A stretch of DNA of 64,000 nucleotides. Source: an uncultured Acidobacteriota bacterium. Lineage in GTDB: Bacteria > Acidobacteriota > Terriglobia > Bryobacterales > Bryobacteraceae. Under the pieces are notes generated by a model. The model searched no databases. It was given only the letters and a program-made list of their open reading frames with translations, and was not told the origin of the DNA. Shown piece by piece: positions 40,901-49,738 of this stretch. The position numbers were made by a program, and so were the translations under genes. The stretch lies in assembly GCA_902826605.1 (NCBI GenBank), contig CADEFM010000014.1, positions 1-64,000 of the forward strand, in the 5' to 3' direction. Numbering within the stretch: position 1 is the first letter of the stretch; every line of letters begins with the position of its first letter.

Positions 40901-43663
40901 TCACGCCTCCACTCCGAAATCGTGCGTGGGCTCTGGTGCTGCCGCAGGCCCGATTGATTCTCCGTGCTCCTGGCCGTGATCCGACGCATCGACCGCAGCG
41001 CTCTTTGATACTTCACGGCTGAGTTCTTCGCCGAGGTGTTCGGCGTCGTTGGTATAGATGTGCGCGTCGTGGCGGGCGCGAGAGACAGCAACATAGGCGA
41101 GTCGGCAATTGATGAGGTTGTCGTGAGTCTGCTCGGTGTCCACGTCCACGAGCACACGGTCGCAGGTCACACCCTGGCTGCTGTGACTGGTCACGGCGTA
41201 CCCGTGGTCGATGTGGTGGTGGCTGTCCGCAGAAACCTCAACGGATCGCCCGGAGTCCAGTTTGATCGTGAGATCGCCATTCTCCGTGATTCCCTCGATG
41301 GTGCCGAGACTCCGATTCGCAATATTCTGCTCCCTGTCCGGTGCCGTGAATTGGATACGGTCGTCAGCCGAGAACGCTCGATCCTCCTCCTGGTAGACGC
41401 TGACGCCGTGCAGCCGACGCGGATCGTATGCGACCTCCTGGCCGTCGGCTCGTTCGACGGTTAGTAGGTTCTCCTCGCGATCAATACCCACGACGCGGGC
41501 GTACTCCCCGGCATCAATGCCGACGGCGGTGCTCCTCCTGGTGTAACGAATCGTGTCCCCTACGCGATAGCGTTCGGCCCACTGCCGCTCGGCTCCCGTG
41601 AGGTCCTGGCGCGGTATGAGCACATCAAGAACGTAATCCTGACGGCCCACGGTTCCCCGCTCCTGAAGCTCACCCCGAATCTGCTCATTCAGCTCACGGC
41701 GCGAAAGGTTGTCTGGCGAGACAACCAACGTTCCTTGTGGGTTGTCGGCGTAGTCGCGGGCGATGGCGGCCATTCGTTCTTCCCGGTTCGGAATCTCAGT
41801 AACGCGTCCTTGCTCCGCTAAACGGTCCACGGCTTCTCGAACGTCGCCTTGAGAAAGCATTTCCACGGCCTCCCTCAGTCCGGGATCTTTTTGCCGCACG
41901 ATCCAGTCCAGCCGAGCCGTATACATTCCGGCTTCCTGAAGCTGCTCGAAAGGCCGACCGGCTTCGACGCCCTGGTGCTGGCGGATGTCGCCGACAAAGA
42001 CGACTCGGTCGCCCGCCGGTAGGCGTGAGAGGAACTCGTGAACCTGTCGAGTACTCGCCAAACTCGCTTCATCAACGAAATAGAGGCGCGGCATCCCGTC
42101 GTGCACCTGCGCACTCCGCGCAAGGTAGGACTGAAGGGTGGCGGATGAAATGCCCGATTCAGCGAGTTGCTGCGCTGCGCGTGAAGTCGGTGCGAAACCC
42201 TGGACGGCGTACCCCGCAAGCTCAGCCGCTTCCCGAATGGCGGAGAGTGAAGTGGTCTTGCCCGCACCGGCGACACCCTGAATTCCAATCACTCGGTCGG
42301 AACTGGTCAGTACTTCCTTCACCGCTGTGCGCTGGCTCGCGTTCAAGTGCGGCCACTTCTCGTCAATCAACTCCGCTTGCCCCTGATTGAGAATTGGTCG
42401 TACGCTTCCCTTTCCGGATTCGAGATACCGGATTACTTCGCGCTCATACTCGCGCATTCCTGGGGTTGTGAATCGGTGCACCGCGCTACCCTTCGCAGCG
42501 GGCATCTCAAGGAACTCCCCACTCCGGCGGCGCGTCTCAAGGTTTTCGCGGACATCTCGATAGGTTGCCTGACCGGACGCGCGTTTTACCGCGTCCCGGA
42601 TCAAGTCGCGTTCGTCCGCGACAGCCTCGCGTTCCAGGTTCTTGTCTCGCGCATAAGTCACCGCCTCCTGCGCGCGCTTAGCCGATTCTTCCTGGCTCTG
42701 AGGCTCTTTCCTGTGGCCGCGTTCGCGGGCTTCGGCCACGATGCGGTCGGCCTGACTCCCAAACTGCGCGGCCAATTCTCGATGCCTTGCGAGCATCTCG
42801 GCGGCGGTGAGCGCTACTTTCGCGTCACGGGTGCGGTGCGCCGCGATCTGCGCCGCTCCCGCGCCACTCAAACCTTGGTCCTCCAGGTGCTCTTTAATCT
42901 GCTGGCTGCGGGGACTGGACGCCTCCAGGTACTCTTTGCTGTAGCCGTGGATTTCCGGCGCTCCGTTCTTACCGGTCTCTATTTGGTAGCCGAGTTGCTG
43001 AATCCGGTACCCCAGTTCGGCCTGATAGATCGCCGTCGCGTACCGCTGGCTGCGATAGAGTTCTTGCGGCTGCAAGGCCCGCGTGCTGCCGCCCTCCGTT
43101 TCGGTGACATTGAAAAACACGGAGTGCGTGTGAAGCTGCGGCGCGGCATAGCCGTTCACGGGTCTGGCGCTGTCGTGCTCAAATTTCGCGACGATCCATT
43201 TGCCCGTGGTTTCCGGTTCCTGATTGTTGCCGATCCGCGCTTGGACGTATCGTTCCAATTCGTCAAGGGCAACTATGACAGACGCGCGATGGGCTTCTCG
43301 CACGAGTTCGTCGCCACCAACAAGCGCGGTCAGCGAAACACTCTTCGGCGCGGAGAATGTCGCATCCCATCCTGCGCGGTGCTCCATGGTTTGAACGGTC
43401 TCGCCTGCTTCATTCGTATATTCGCGGGCTGACTGGTGCCGCACAAGAGCTTCGCCGGTCTCAGGATGGTAGCCTTGGGCCAGCCTCTCGAATTGCTCCT
43501 CGCGGACCTCTCCGCGTAATCTCCACTCGTCTGCAAGCCGCCCCTGCCACTCGCCGCGGACAATGCCGTCCTTGTTGTAATAGGCTTGTTCGGCGCTGGT
43601 GAATTCCTGCGCATGATATGCCTGAGCTTGGCTTGCGCTCAGCGGCTTGGAGATAGTCAACAC
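40901..43663 (-). CDS. MobF-type conjugative relaxase-helicase (TrwC/TraI/TraA type)
   Basis: A 920-aa product from GTG 43663. The N-terminal TrwC relaxase has the tyrosine-bearing region QAYYNKDGIVRGEWQG, FSAPKSVSLTAL, and the metal-binding triad APQLHTHSVFFNVTE. The C-terminal SF1 helicase has Walker A GIQGVAGAGKTTSLSAI, YFVDEASLASTRQ (DExx), and near the end HGYAVTSHSSQGVTCDRVLV and AYVAVSRARHDAHIY. It nicks oriT, stays bound to the 5' end and unwinds the strand for transfer. The coupling protein and accessory genes precede it in the operon. Confidence 0.92.
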   Translation of the reverse strand: MLTISKPLSASQAQAYHAQEFTSAEQAYYNKDGIVRGEWQGRLADEWRLRGEVREEQFERLAQGYHPETGEALVRHQSAREYTNEAGETVQTMEHRAGWDATFSAPKSVSLTALVGGDELVREAHRASVIVALDELERYVQARIGNNQEPETTGKWIVAKFEHDSARPVNGYAAPQLHTHSVFFNVTETEGGSTRALQPQELYRSQRYATAIYQAELGYRIQQLGYQIETGKNGAPEIHGYSKEYLEASSPRSQQIKEHLEDQGLSGAGAAQIAAHRTRDAKVALTAAEMLARHRELAAQFGSQADRIVAEARERGHRKEPQSQEESAKRAQEAVTYARDKNLEREAVADERDLIRDAVKRASGQATYRDVRENLETRRRSGEFLEMPAAKGSAVHRFTTPGMREYEREVIRYLESGKGSVRPILNQGQAELIDEKWPHLNASQRTAVKEVLTSSDRVIGIQGVAGAGKTTSLSAIREAAELAGYAVQGFAPTSRAAQQLAESGISSATLQSYLARSAQVHDGMPRLYFVDEASLASTRQVHEFLSRLPAGDRVVFVGDIRQHQGVEAGRPFEQLQEAGMYTARLDWIVRQKDPGLREAVEMLSQGDVREAVDRLAEQGRVTEIPNREERMAAIARDYADNPQGTLVVSPDNLSRRELNEQIRGELQERGTVGRQDYVLDVLIPRQDLTGAERQWAERYRVGDTIRYTRRSTAVGIDAGEYARVVGIDREENLLTVERADGQEVAYDPRRLHGVSVYQEEDRAFSADDRIQFTAPDREQNIANRSLGTIEGITENGDLTIKLDSGRSVEVSADSHHHIDHGYAVTSHSSQGVTCDRVLVDVDTEQTHDNLINCRLAYVAVSRARHDAHIYTNDAEHLGEELSREVSKSAAVDASDHGQEHGESIGPAAAPEPTHDFGVEA

Positions 43664-43682
43664 GGAAACTCACTGCTCTTGC

Positions 43683-45635
43683 TCAATCAAACAGCGTCCG
43701 CCCTTTCGTCAACTGCCGAACGAACTCCTTCTTTTCTTTCCCTCCCGCGCTGGCAGCACACACGTCCGGTAGCGTCGGAAGCAGCTCCAATTCGCGAAGG
43801 GGGCGCGGCTGAAATCCCGGTTGGCGTTGATCCTGCGGGATATAGGGGAACGTGGCCGCGACAACCAGACCCTTCGATTTGATGTAGCCCGACAGATTGG
43901 GCAAGCTACCAATAACACTCGGCATCACGAGGGGCTCGATCTTTCGCTCAAGATACAGCGTCTTACTCCTGCGATTCTGCGGCCCCGAATCGAACACCGT
44001 CGGTATCTGGTCTGTCCGGCTTTCTTTCAACCGTTCGATTTCCACGTCGCCGATGCTCTTGCTGATCCATTCAGCCGCTCTCGGTTCGCTCGTCCTCAGG
44101 AAAACCTTCGTCATCGGTTGTGAGAGCATCGTCTCGGCTTCGTGTCCATAGCGGGATTCGACTTGACTCTGGCCTTGGAAACCAAGAACGAGCCGGAGGT
44201 TGGCTTTGCGGGCTTCGGTGATGGCCGTCGGAAGTTGTGGCAACCGTTGCAAACTGGCTAATTCGTCTATGACAACCCAAACGGCGGGGGTGTTGCCCTG
44301 AACGGGAGTCATGAGCCTGAGGAGAAGCGAATCCAGCCAAAGGCTGACCAAGGGCCGGAGCGCTTCTCGAATCTCCGGTGTACTGGGCAAGAATAGCCAG
44401 CCCTTCCGGCTGCGCGCCCACGCAGCGGCGGTCCACTGTTGCTTGGTTTCGTCTTGCCTCGGCAAGAGACGGAGGGCCGAGGCAGCTTGGTTGAACGTCG
44501 ATAGGACAGCAGATCTCTGTCCGCCAGCCGTCGGCGCTACCAGCGCCGCGCACTCGGTGCCGACCAGCCTTGTGTCGATCTCTTCGGGCTGGCTCATCCA
44601 GTGCGTCAGGTCCTGCGGCGACGGATCGTAGCGCAGCAGGTGCGCGAAGATTCTGCGCGCTGAATCCTGGAAGAACGGTTGCTCGTTGGGCTTGTCGGGA
44701 AACAGGGAGTGTGCCAGCACCTGAGCCTCTGCCGGATAGCGCACTTCGCCGGTCGGCGTCCAGTAGGGCATGCGAATGTCAACCGGATTCAGAAGCTGAT
44801 CGCCTCTGGTACGGTCGAAAAACTCGGGCGTGTACTCCAGGGCCGGGTCGTAGACAATCGCAGTTTCGCCTCGCTCGGCGATTTGTATCAGGAGTTGGCG
44901 AATCAGAGAAGACTTGCCGGTCCCTGAGTCGCCCATGATGAGCATGTGGCTGGACTCCTCGTTGCGCGGGATGCGCACCATTCGGCGCATCGGGTCGCGT
45001 CTCAGGCGTTCTTGCATTGCCAGTGACTCCAGGGTGACGAACCCAACACCGTCCGCTGCCTTGGCGCGGTTGAAGTCGGCGCGAGTGACGAGGCGCGGTC
45101 CCTGAAGAATTCGACCCCGCTCGCGGTCAACGGATTCCCTTCGGTCTTGCCAAAGGGCGACAGGCAACAGAAGCAAGACGACCAAGGCGGACAACAGGGA
45201 GTGGCGTGAAAGGTCCGCGAGGCTCTGGCGGTTGTATACCCATTCCCGCAGCATGGCGTGGAGCTTGGCGTTTTCGATCCGCTGCCAGTAGTGCCACGCA
45301 AGACGCGTCGCGCCGCGGCGCTTGGCTTGATCGGTCAAGGCGAACGGAATCCCCGCGCGTGGGGACTCGCCCCTTGGTATCGGAGCGGCAACAACGTCAG
45401 CGTCAGTCGCCAATACAGGTCCCTTCTGGTACTCCAGGGCCAGCACCCGGTAACGGCCCGAGCCGGAAATGGAAGTGAAGAGGTACGTCAAGAGGTTATG
45501 CTTCTGAAGCGGTGTCCAACGATGCGAGTACTCCAAGAAGAACACCGCGACGGGAAGAATCGCGGCCAGTGCGAAAACTGCAATGGTAAACCTGGGCAGC
45601 GGTCGAACCCAGCGGTCGATTGTGCCTTCGCTCAT
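43683..45635 (-). CDS. Type IV coupling protein (TraD/VirD4 type)
   Basis: A 650-aa product with two N-terminal membrane segments (FTIAVFALAAILPVAVFFLE at about 16; LLSALVVLLLLPVALW at about 143). The ATPase has Walker A LIMGDSGTGKSSLIRQLLIQ, Walker B VWVVIDELASLQRLP, and the characteristic LRLVLGFQGQSQVESRYG. It brings the relaxase-DNA complex to a mating channel. No channel genes are in the window. It overlaps the upstream gene by 4 bp (ATGA). Confidence 0.92.
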   Translation of the reverse strand: MSEGTIDRWVRPLPRFTIAVFALAAILPVAVFFLEYSHRWTPLQKHNLLTYLFTSISGSGRYRVLALEYQKGPVLATDADVVAAPIPRGESPRAGIPFALTDQAKRRGATRLAWHYWQRIENAKLHAMLREWVYNRQSLADLSRHSLLSALVVLLLLPVALWQDRRESVDRERGRILQGPRLVTRADFNRAKAADGVGFVTLESLAMQERLRRDPMRRMVRIPRNEESSHMLIMGDSGTGKSSLIRQLLIQIAERGETAIVYDPALEYTPEFFDRTRGDQLLNPVDIRMPYWTPTGEVRYPAEAQVLAHSLFPDKPNEQPFFQDSARRIFAHLLRYDPSPQDLTHWMSQPEEIDTRLVGTECAALVAPTAGGQRSAVLSTFNQAASALRLLPRQDETKQQWTAAAWARSRKGWLFLPSTPEIREALRPLVSLWLDSLLLRLMTPVQGNTPAVWVVIDELASLQRLPQLPTAITEARKANLRLVLGFQGQSQVESRYGHEAETMLSQPMTKVFLRTSEPRAAEWISKSIGDVEIERLKESRTDQIPTVFDSGPQNRRSKTLYLERKIEPLVMPSVIGSLPNLSGYIKSKGLVVAATFPYIPQDQRQPGFQPRPLRELELLPTLPDVCAASAGGKEKKEFVRQLTKGRTLFD

Positions 45636-46009
45636 GAAATCCTCCTGTTCTCATCCGTAGTGCCATTCCTCCGCGTTCTGGCCAGCAACTCGGCGGCTCT
45701 TTGGTGCTTGCCAGAGTCGGCGCGGTCGATGATGCCCTTCATGAATTCGCCGGTGATCGGCCCTTCGCCGCTGGTGAACTGGTACAGCAGGTTGCTGACG
45801 ATCGTGCGCAGAGCGAGAAGCTCGGCCAAGAGGATCTGGTCTTGCGGGCTGCCGTTGGCGGAATCGGCAATCATCAAGAGTTGCTCGCGGCACCATTCCC
45901 CAAGGGGCTTTCCTCGCGCTTCCGCCAGCGCAGATAGGCGCGCGAAGTCGGCTACTGCAACACGGACGCCTATCGACTTCGACCGAAAGAGGGAACGGTC
46001 TGCTTGCAT
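45632..46009 (-). CDS. Small plasmid mobilisation accessory protein (MobC/ribbon-helix-helix-like)
   Basis: A 125-aa product. The N-terminus (SKSIGVRVAVADFARLSALA, then EARGKPLGEWCREQLL) has the ribbon-helix-helix form of relaxosome accessory proteins: a strand with I/V-x-V-R-V, then two helices. The rest is helical (ILLAELLALRTIVSNLLYQF). It directly precedes the coupling-protein gene with an ATGA overlap. A role at oriT together with the relaxase is likely; the exact family is not certain. Confidence 0.7.
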   Translation of the reverse strand: MQADRSLFRSKSIGVRVAVADFARLSALAEARGKPLGEWCREQLLMIADSANGSPQDQILLAELLALRTIVSNLLYQFTSGEGPITGEFMKGIIDRADSGKHQRAAELLARTRRNGTTDENRRIS

Positions 46010-46056
46010 ATGTAATCACCGCTGTTTCCATACGCCACCCCACTGGGGGTGACGTG

Positions 46057-46488
46057 TCAATCCTTCTGCCGGCGCGTAGCGCCGTTCGGTAGTTCGTGCT
46101 GCTGGATTCGCAGACGCCACCAAGTCCGCGTGAGGCGGTGCGCGCTCATGGACAACATCACCGCTATCCCCGCGACAAGCAGGGCAAAGCCTGCGGACGC
46201 GGCCACCAAAACGAACACGGACAAGCTTCCGAGGACGAACAGCAGATTCCCCAGATAGTCAGCCATGGTCAAAGTTGGTTGATACACCTCGTAGTAGATC
46301 TCCCAGTAGGCGTCATGCCACCACGGACCGGCTCCGGGTTCTAAGGGAACGCCATCCGCGAGTTGCTTGGCTCGACAGCGTTCATCGACCAAGTCGTAAT
46401 ACTCTTGGAGCCACGGGCGCTCAGGAAAGGTCAACAATCGAAAGCGAGCATCGTTGACGCACCGAAATATGCGACGTAGGAATTCCAT
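46057..46488 (-). CDS. Membrane protein of unknown function, first gene of the transfer operon
   Basis: A 143-aa product with an excellent ribosome site (AGGAGGT, 5-6 nt before the ATG). It has a soluble N-terminal part (FPERPWLQEYYDLVDERCRA; WWHDAYWEIYYEVYQP) and two adjacent membrane spans (GNLLFVLGSLSVFVLVAAS and GFALLVAGIAVMLSMSA). It is the first of four transfer genes on this strand. I do not recognise it; an envelope or entry-exclusion role is only a guess. Confidence 0.75.
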   Translation of the reverse strand: MEFLRRIFRCVNDARFRLLTFPERPWLQEYYDLVDERCRAKQLADGVPLEPGAGPWWHDAYWEIYYEVYQPTLTMADYLGNLLFVLGSLSVFVLVAASAGFALLVAGIAVMLSMSAHRLTRTWWRLRIQQHELPNGATRRQKD

Positions 46489-46927
46489 GAAGTACCTCCT
46501 GGTTGTTCCGACTATTTCATCCGGCGGAGCAAGTCCAGCCCGACTATAAGCTAGGTTCAGAAATTCACAAAACGAGTTTGACGGTTAGGGATTTTGCCTC
46601 ACCAGCGAGCCGCAGTCGTCGGGGCTCCGTTGCATAGAGCCGGGATAGTTCAAGCTCTCGAAACGCTTGCCGGATGACATAAGGAGCGCTACAAACAACA
46701 GCCAGCTTTGTCGTAAGTTATTAATACTGCAAGAATTCCGCGTCGACTGGGCCTCAAGTGCCACCGCTGGCGGGTAGAAGGGAATCGGCGATTATGCCAT
46801 GAGGATGGAGATTGTCAAAGCGAGTTTCGAAATCCGCGTCTTACATCGCAATGCGATTGTTTGCCGCTCCTGGTTGATCCGCTCCCGCACGCAGATGAAG
46901 TAGACTGAGCCAGGAGCGAGCAGACTT
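46489..46927. other. Intergenic stretch, candidate oriT / control region
   Basis: A 439-bp region upstream of the transfer operon and between divergent genes. It contains the direct repeat CCGACTAT twice (near 46507 and 46541), an ATCGCA-A-TGCGAT palindrome (46845-46857), and an 8-bp inverted repeat GCTCCTGG / CCAGGAGC (46866-46873, 46910-46917) just before the next gene. Such inverted and direct repeats next to a MobC-like and relaxase operon are where oriT usually lies, but I see no known nic site. Confidence 0.35.
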
Positions 46928-47671
46928 GTGGGAAACATGCCAGCCGATGACAACGCCCGCCGCGCCGAGATATTGGAGACGCTGGTCGAACTCTATCTCC
47001 GGCTGAACGGGTATTTTTGCATTAGAAATTACCTCCAACATCGGGTGTCAGGATTCGGATTGGAAACGGAGTCGGACGTGTTGGCGGTCCGAATGCCCTA
47101 CCAAGAAGAAATCCTTGAAGATGGGCGTCGGCAACCCAACGATCCAGCCCTGATTCTCTCCGGGCAGGGTGAAATGGTGGACTGCGTGATCGGCGAGGTA
47201 AAGGAGCCGTCCGTCGAGTTTAACAGGCCACTCCGTCGCGCTGATGGGCCCCAGTTGATCGTCGCGGCGCTAAGGATGTTCGGCGTGTTTCCAGCGGATG
47301 CATTCAAAGATGGAGGCGAAGCTCATGGGATCGCCACTGACCTCCACCGACAGATCACCGGGAACGCTTGGAGCGATTTCCCCAGGAGTCACGACGCCGA
47401 AAGCAAGGTGTCTGTACGTGTGTTTGCTCCCGAAACGGCGAAGCACGCCGGCGAGAGGAAGCACTGTGATCTCCAATCCGTTCTGGACTTCACACGGTCT
47501 CGAATGCGTCCGGGCGAGCCGTGTGCTGTTTATCGAGATTCGGCTGTCCCCTCCGCGTCCCCATGGCGGGGATGCACTCGTCGAATTGTGGAAACTCTGG
47601 ACGACAGCCATTCCCGTGAAGAGGTTGGAATGCGGCTGGAGGACTTCGTGAAGAGAGTGCTGTCTGGCTGA
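46928..47671 (+). CDS. Restriction-endonuclease-like protein of unknown function
   Basis: A 247-aa product from GTG 46928, with AGGAG 11 nt upstream (an ATG at 46937 is an alternative). The N-terminal helix EILETLVELYLRLNGYFCIR, then SGFGLETESDVLAVRMPYQE and VDCVIGEVKEPSVEF have the D-x(n)-E-x-K layout of the PD-(D/E)xK nuclease fold (Asp in ESDVLAVR, Glu-Val-Lys in GEVK). Short family members are common beside mobile elements. The C-terminal third has composition unlike the rest, so a frameshift there is possible. Target is unknown. Confidence 0.6.
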   Translation: MGNMPADDNARRAEILETLVELYLRLNGYFCIRNYLQHRVSGFGLETESDVLAVRMPYQEEILEDGRRQPNDPALILSGQGEMVDCVIGEVKEPSVEFNRPLRRADGPQLIVAALRMFGVFPADAFKDGGEAHGIATDLHRQITGNAWSDFPRSHDAESKVSVRVFAPETAKHAGERKHCDLQSVLDFTRSRMRPGEPCAVYRDSAVPSASPWRGCTRRIVETLDDSHSREEVGMRLEDFVKRVLSG

Positions 47672-47867
47672 CCTCGAACCACGCCAACCCGTCCGACCCG
47701 TCATTCCTTCGCCGTAAGTTTGCGGTTTCCAGCAGAACCTGGCGCCATCAAGAAAACCAATCGGGATCGCACGCGCCTGTCCAGCCCAGGAGCAGCGGAG
47801 CAACTCGTTTTGTGGGATTTCCTTTTGGGGGCAAGATTGAAGTGCGAATAGAAGGAAGTTTGCGCAG

Positions 47868-48065
47868 GTGCTCGCTCGTCAGAATTCCAAGACCCAGCCT
47901 CCGAGGGACGCCGCGCCCTCGGAACAGGCCCGCTCCGAAGAACGAGCACGGAGTGAAATCGAACGGCAGCGGGGCCACACTTTCTCGGACGGAGAATGGG
48001 AAGCGGCGCGCGAACGTCTCTTGGCGTTCGCGCGCTTGGTGCAAAGATGGACGGACGCTCGATGA
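47868..48065 (+). CDS. Short helical protein upstream of the recombinase
   Basis: A 65-aa product from GTG 47868 with AAGGAAG about 9 nt upstream. The product is hydrophilic in its first 40 residues and ends in GHTFSDGEWEAARERLLAFA and RLVQRWTDAR, a helix pattern I associate with short island genes. Its TGA overlaps the ATG of a 28-codon frame (48062-48148) in an ATGA junction, and that frame overlaps the recombinase start, so all three may be read in relay. Function is unknown; a directionality factor is possible by position only. Confidence 0.45.
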   Translation: MLARQNSKTQPPRDAAPSEQARSEERARSEIERQRGHTFSDGEWEAARERLLAFARLVQRWTDAR

Positions 48066-48148
48066 CTGGTATCCGATCCGCTGGCATTTCGCGTTCGTTG
48101 CCGGTAAAGTTGGTGAGTGATGTCCTCCCCGGTGTATGTCATGCGTAA
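48062..48148 (+). CDS. 28-codon overlapping frame before the recombinase gene
   Basis: The ATG overlaps the stop of 47868-48065, and the frame (MTGIRSAGISRSLPVKLVSD, then VLPGVCHA) ends 32 bp inside the recombinase gene. It is too short to judge as a protein. The ATGA junction at its start and the overlap at its end suggest translational coupling. Confidence 0.25.
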   Translation: MTGIRSAGISRSLPVKLVSDVLPGVCHA

Positions 48149-49727
48149 GCGGGTGCAGCGCTCGATCACCGGTCCGCTGCGCACCTGCATTCTTTACGCT
48201 CGTGTCTCCTCCAAAGAGCAGGAGCAAGAAGGCTACTCGATCCAAGCGCAGCTCCGCTTGCTCCGCGAGTACGCGGCGCAGGAGAACATACAAGTTCTCC
48301 AGGAATTCGTGGATGTCGAAACTGCGAAGACTCCTGGCAGGCTCGCATTTGCGGCCATGCTTACGTTCCTCAAGAAGCAGCCCTCTTGCCGTACCCTTCT
48401 CGCCGAGAAGACTGACCGGCTGTACCGGAACCTGAAGGACTGGGTGACGATCGACGACCTCGGCTTGGAGGTCCATTTCCCGAAGGAGAACATCGTAATC
48501 GGCCCAGACTCCCGGTCCTCAGAAAAGTTTCTCCACGGGATCAAGGTCCTGATGGCGAAGAACTACGTCGAGAACCTCGGCGAAGAGGCCAGCAAAGGCA
48601 TGCGGGAAAAAGCGAAGAGCGGTATCTGGCCGAGTTGCGCGCCCACAGGATATCAAAACGTCCTGGGCTCCGAGGGCCGTCGCTCGATTGTTCCGCATCC
48701 TGTCACCGCGCCGGTCGTGCGACAGATCTTCGACTGGTTCGCGACCGGTGATTACACGCTCAAGGACATCGCCGCGAAGCTGTGTTCCGAAAAGCTGCCC
48801 TTCGGAGCCAGGCAAGTGAACGTCAGTAGCATTCACGCCATCCTGCGGAAGCGGATCTACACCGGAGAATTCGACTGGAAGGGAGAAGTTTTTCCGGGAT
48901 CGTATGAGCCGCTCGTCAACAAGGCCACATGGGAGCGTGTTCAGGATCTCCTGAGCGCTCGATCCGAGCTGCGGCACCGCAAGATGGTTCACGATTTTAC
49001 CTACAGCGGATTGCTGCGATGCGGACACTGCGACTGTGCGATGGTCGGGGAGAGCAAGAAGGATCGCTACGTCTACTATCACTGCACGAAGTACAAGGGG
49101 AAGTGTCCCGAGCCCTACACGCGCGAAGAGGTTATGGATCGCGAGTTTACCGATATCTTGAGACGCCTGGTCATCCCCGAGCCCGTGTTGAAGTGGCTGG
49201 GCGAGGAGTTAGAGCGCTCAACCGGCCATGAAGCACGCGTCCGCCAGCGGACAATCAAGTCGTGGCAGGACGAGTGCGACCGGCTTCAGGGTCGTCTCGA
49301 TGCGATGTATGAAGACAAGCTGGACGGTCGAATCACCCCTCATCAGTACGACCTCAAGGCCAAGGACAATCGGTCACGACAGGAAGCGCTTCGTACAAAG
49401 ATCCGCGAGTACCAGGCCCCTGCCTCCGATCTCCGCGCCGGATTGAACATGATGCGCCTCATCAGCGTCGCTTGCAAAGAGTTCCAGCGCCAAGGTTCGC
49501 GCGAGCAGCGAAAGCTTCTCGGTCTCGTAGTAGAGTGTGCGACCTGGAAGGACGGGCACCTAAACGTGACCCTTCATGAACCGTTCCGAACTTTGCTACT
49601 TTCGAACTCTGCAACTGCAACAAAGGACGGAACGAAAGGGCAGTCAGTGCCCCAAATTGAAGAATGGCTCCCCGGCATGGATTCGAACCACGATTCACGG
49701 CTCCAAAGGCCGCTGTCCTACCATTAG
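48117..49727 (+). CDS. Large serine recombinase (integrase/resolvase family)
   Basis: A 536-aa product from GTG 48117 (ATG 48120 and 48141 are alternatives). The N-terminal resolvase domain has the catalytic Ser in CILYARVSSKEQEQEGYSIQ and later EKTDRLYRNLKDW. Recombinase domain: PTGYQN, TLKDIAAKLCSEKLPFGARQ. Zinc-ribbon domain: YSGLLRCGHCDCAMVGESKK with the second CxxC-like knuckle in YHCTKYKGKC. A coiled coil follows. The last 20 codons (LPGMDSNHDSRLQRPLSYH) are the antisense of a tRNA-Gln gene, so the natural C-terminus may have been replaced on integration. It probably integrates and excises the island. Confidence 0.9.
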   Translation: MMSSPVYVMRKRVQRSITGPLRTCILYARVSSKEQEQEGYSIQAQLRLLREYAAQENIQVLQEFVDVETAKTPGRLAFAAMLTFLKKQPSCRTLLAEKTDRLYRNLKDWVTIDDLGLEVHFPKENIVIGPDSRSSEKFLHGIKVLMAKNYVENLGEEASKGMREKAKSGIWPSCAPTGYQNVLGSEGRRSIVPHPVTAPVVRQIFDWFATGDYTLKDIAAKLCSEKLPFGARQVNVSSIHAILRKRIYTGEFDWKGEVFPGSYEPLVNKATWERVQDLLSARSELRHRKMVHDFTYSGLLRCGHCDCAMVGESKKDRYVYYHCTKYKGKCPEPYTREEVMDREFTDILRRLVIPEPVLKWLGEELERSTGHEARVRQRTIKSWQDECDRLQGRLDAMYEDKLDGRITPHQYDLKAKDNRSRQEALRTKIREYQAPASDLRAGLNMMRLISVACKEFQRQGSREQRKLLGLVVECATWKDGHLNVTLHEPFRTLLLSNSATATKDGTKGQSVPQIEEWLPGMDSNHDSRLQRPLSYH

Positions 49728-49738
49728 ACGACCGGGGA
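49665..49738 (-). tRNA. tRNA-Gln (anticodon TTG), candidate right attachment site
   Basis: Read on the minus strand, the acceptor stem TCCCCGG pairs with CCGGGGA and the CCA is encoded (TGG at 49665-49667). The D arm has TAATGGTAGGACA, the anticodon stem-loop is GCGGC-CTTTGGA-GCCGT with anticodon TTG, and the T arm has GTTCGAATCC. Its 3' end points into the island and lies inside the recombinase reading frame (to 49727). The last nine bases including CCA, TGGCTCCCC on the plus strand, recur at 22898-22906. The tRNA is complete, as when an integrated element restores the gene. Confidence 0.9.

Noticed and set aside
42347..43432. Plus-strand frame of 361 codons inside the relaxase gene
   Set aside because: Antisense shadow of a relaxase with all catalytic motifs intact.
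47298..47651. Alternative plus-strand frame inside the nuclease-like gene
   Set aside because: Considered as evidence of a frameshift (VELWKLW stretch) but it does not continue the family pattern better than the main frame; left as a remark only.
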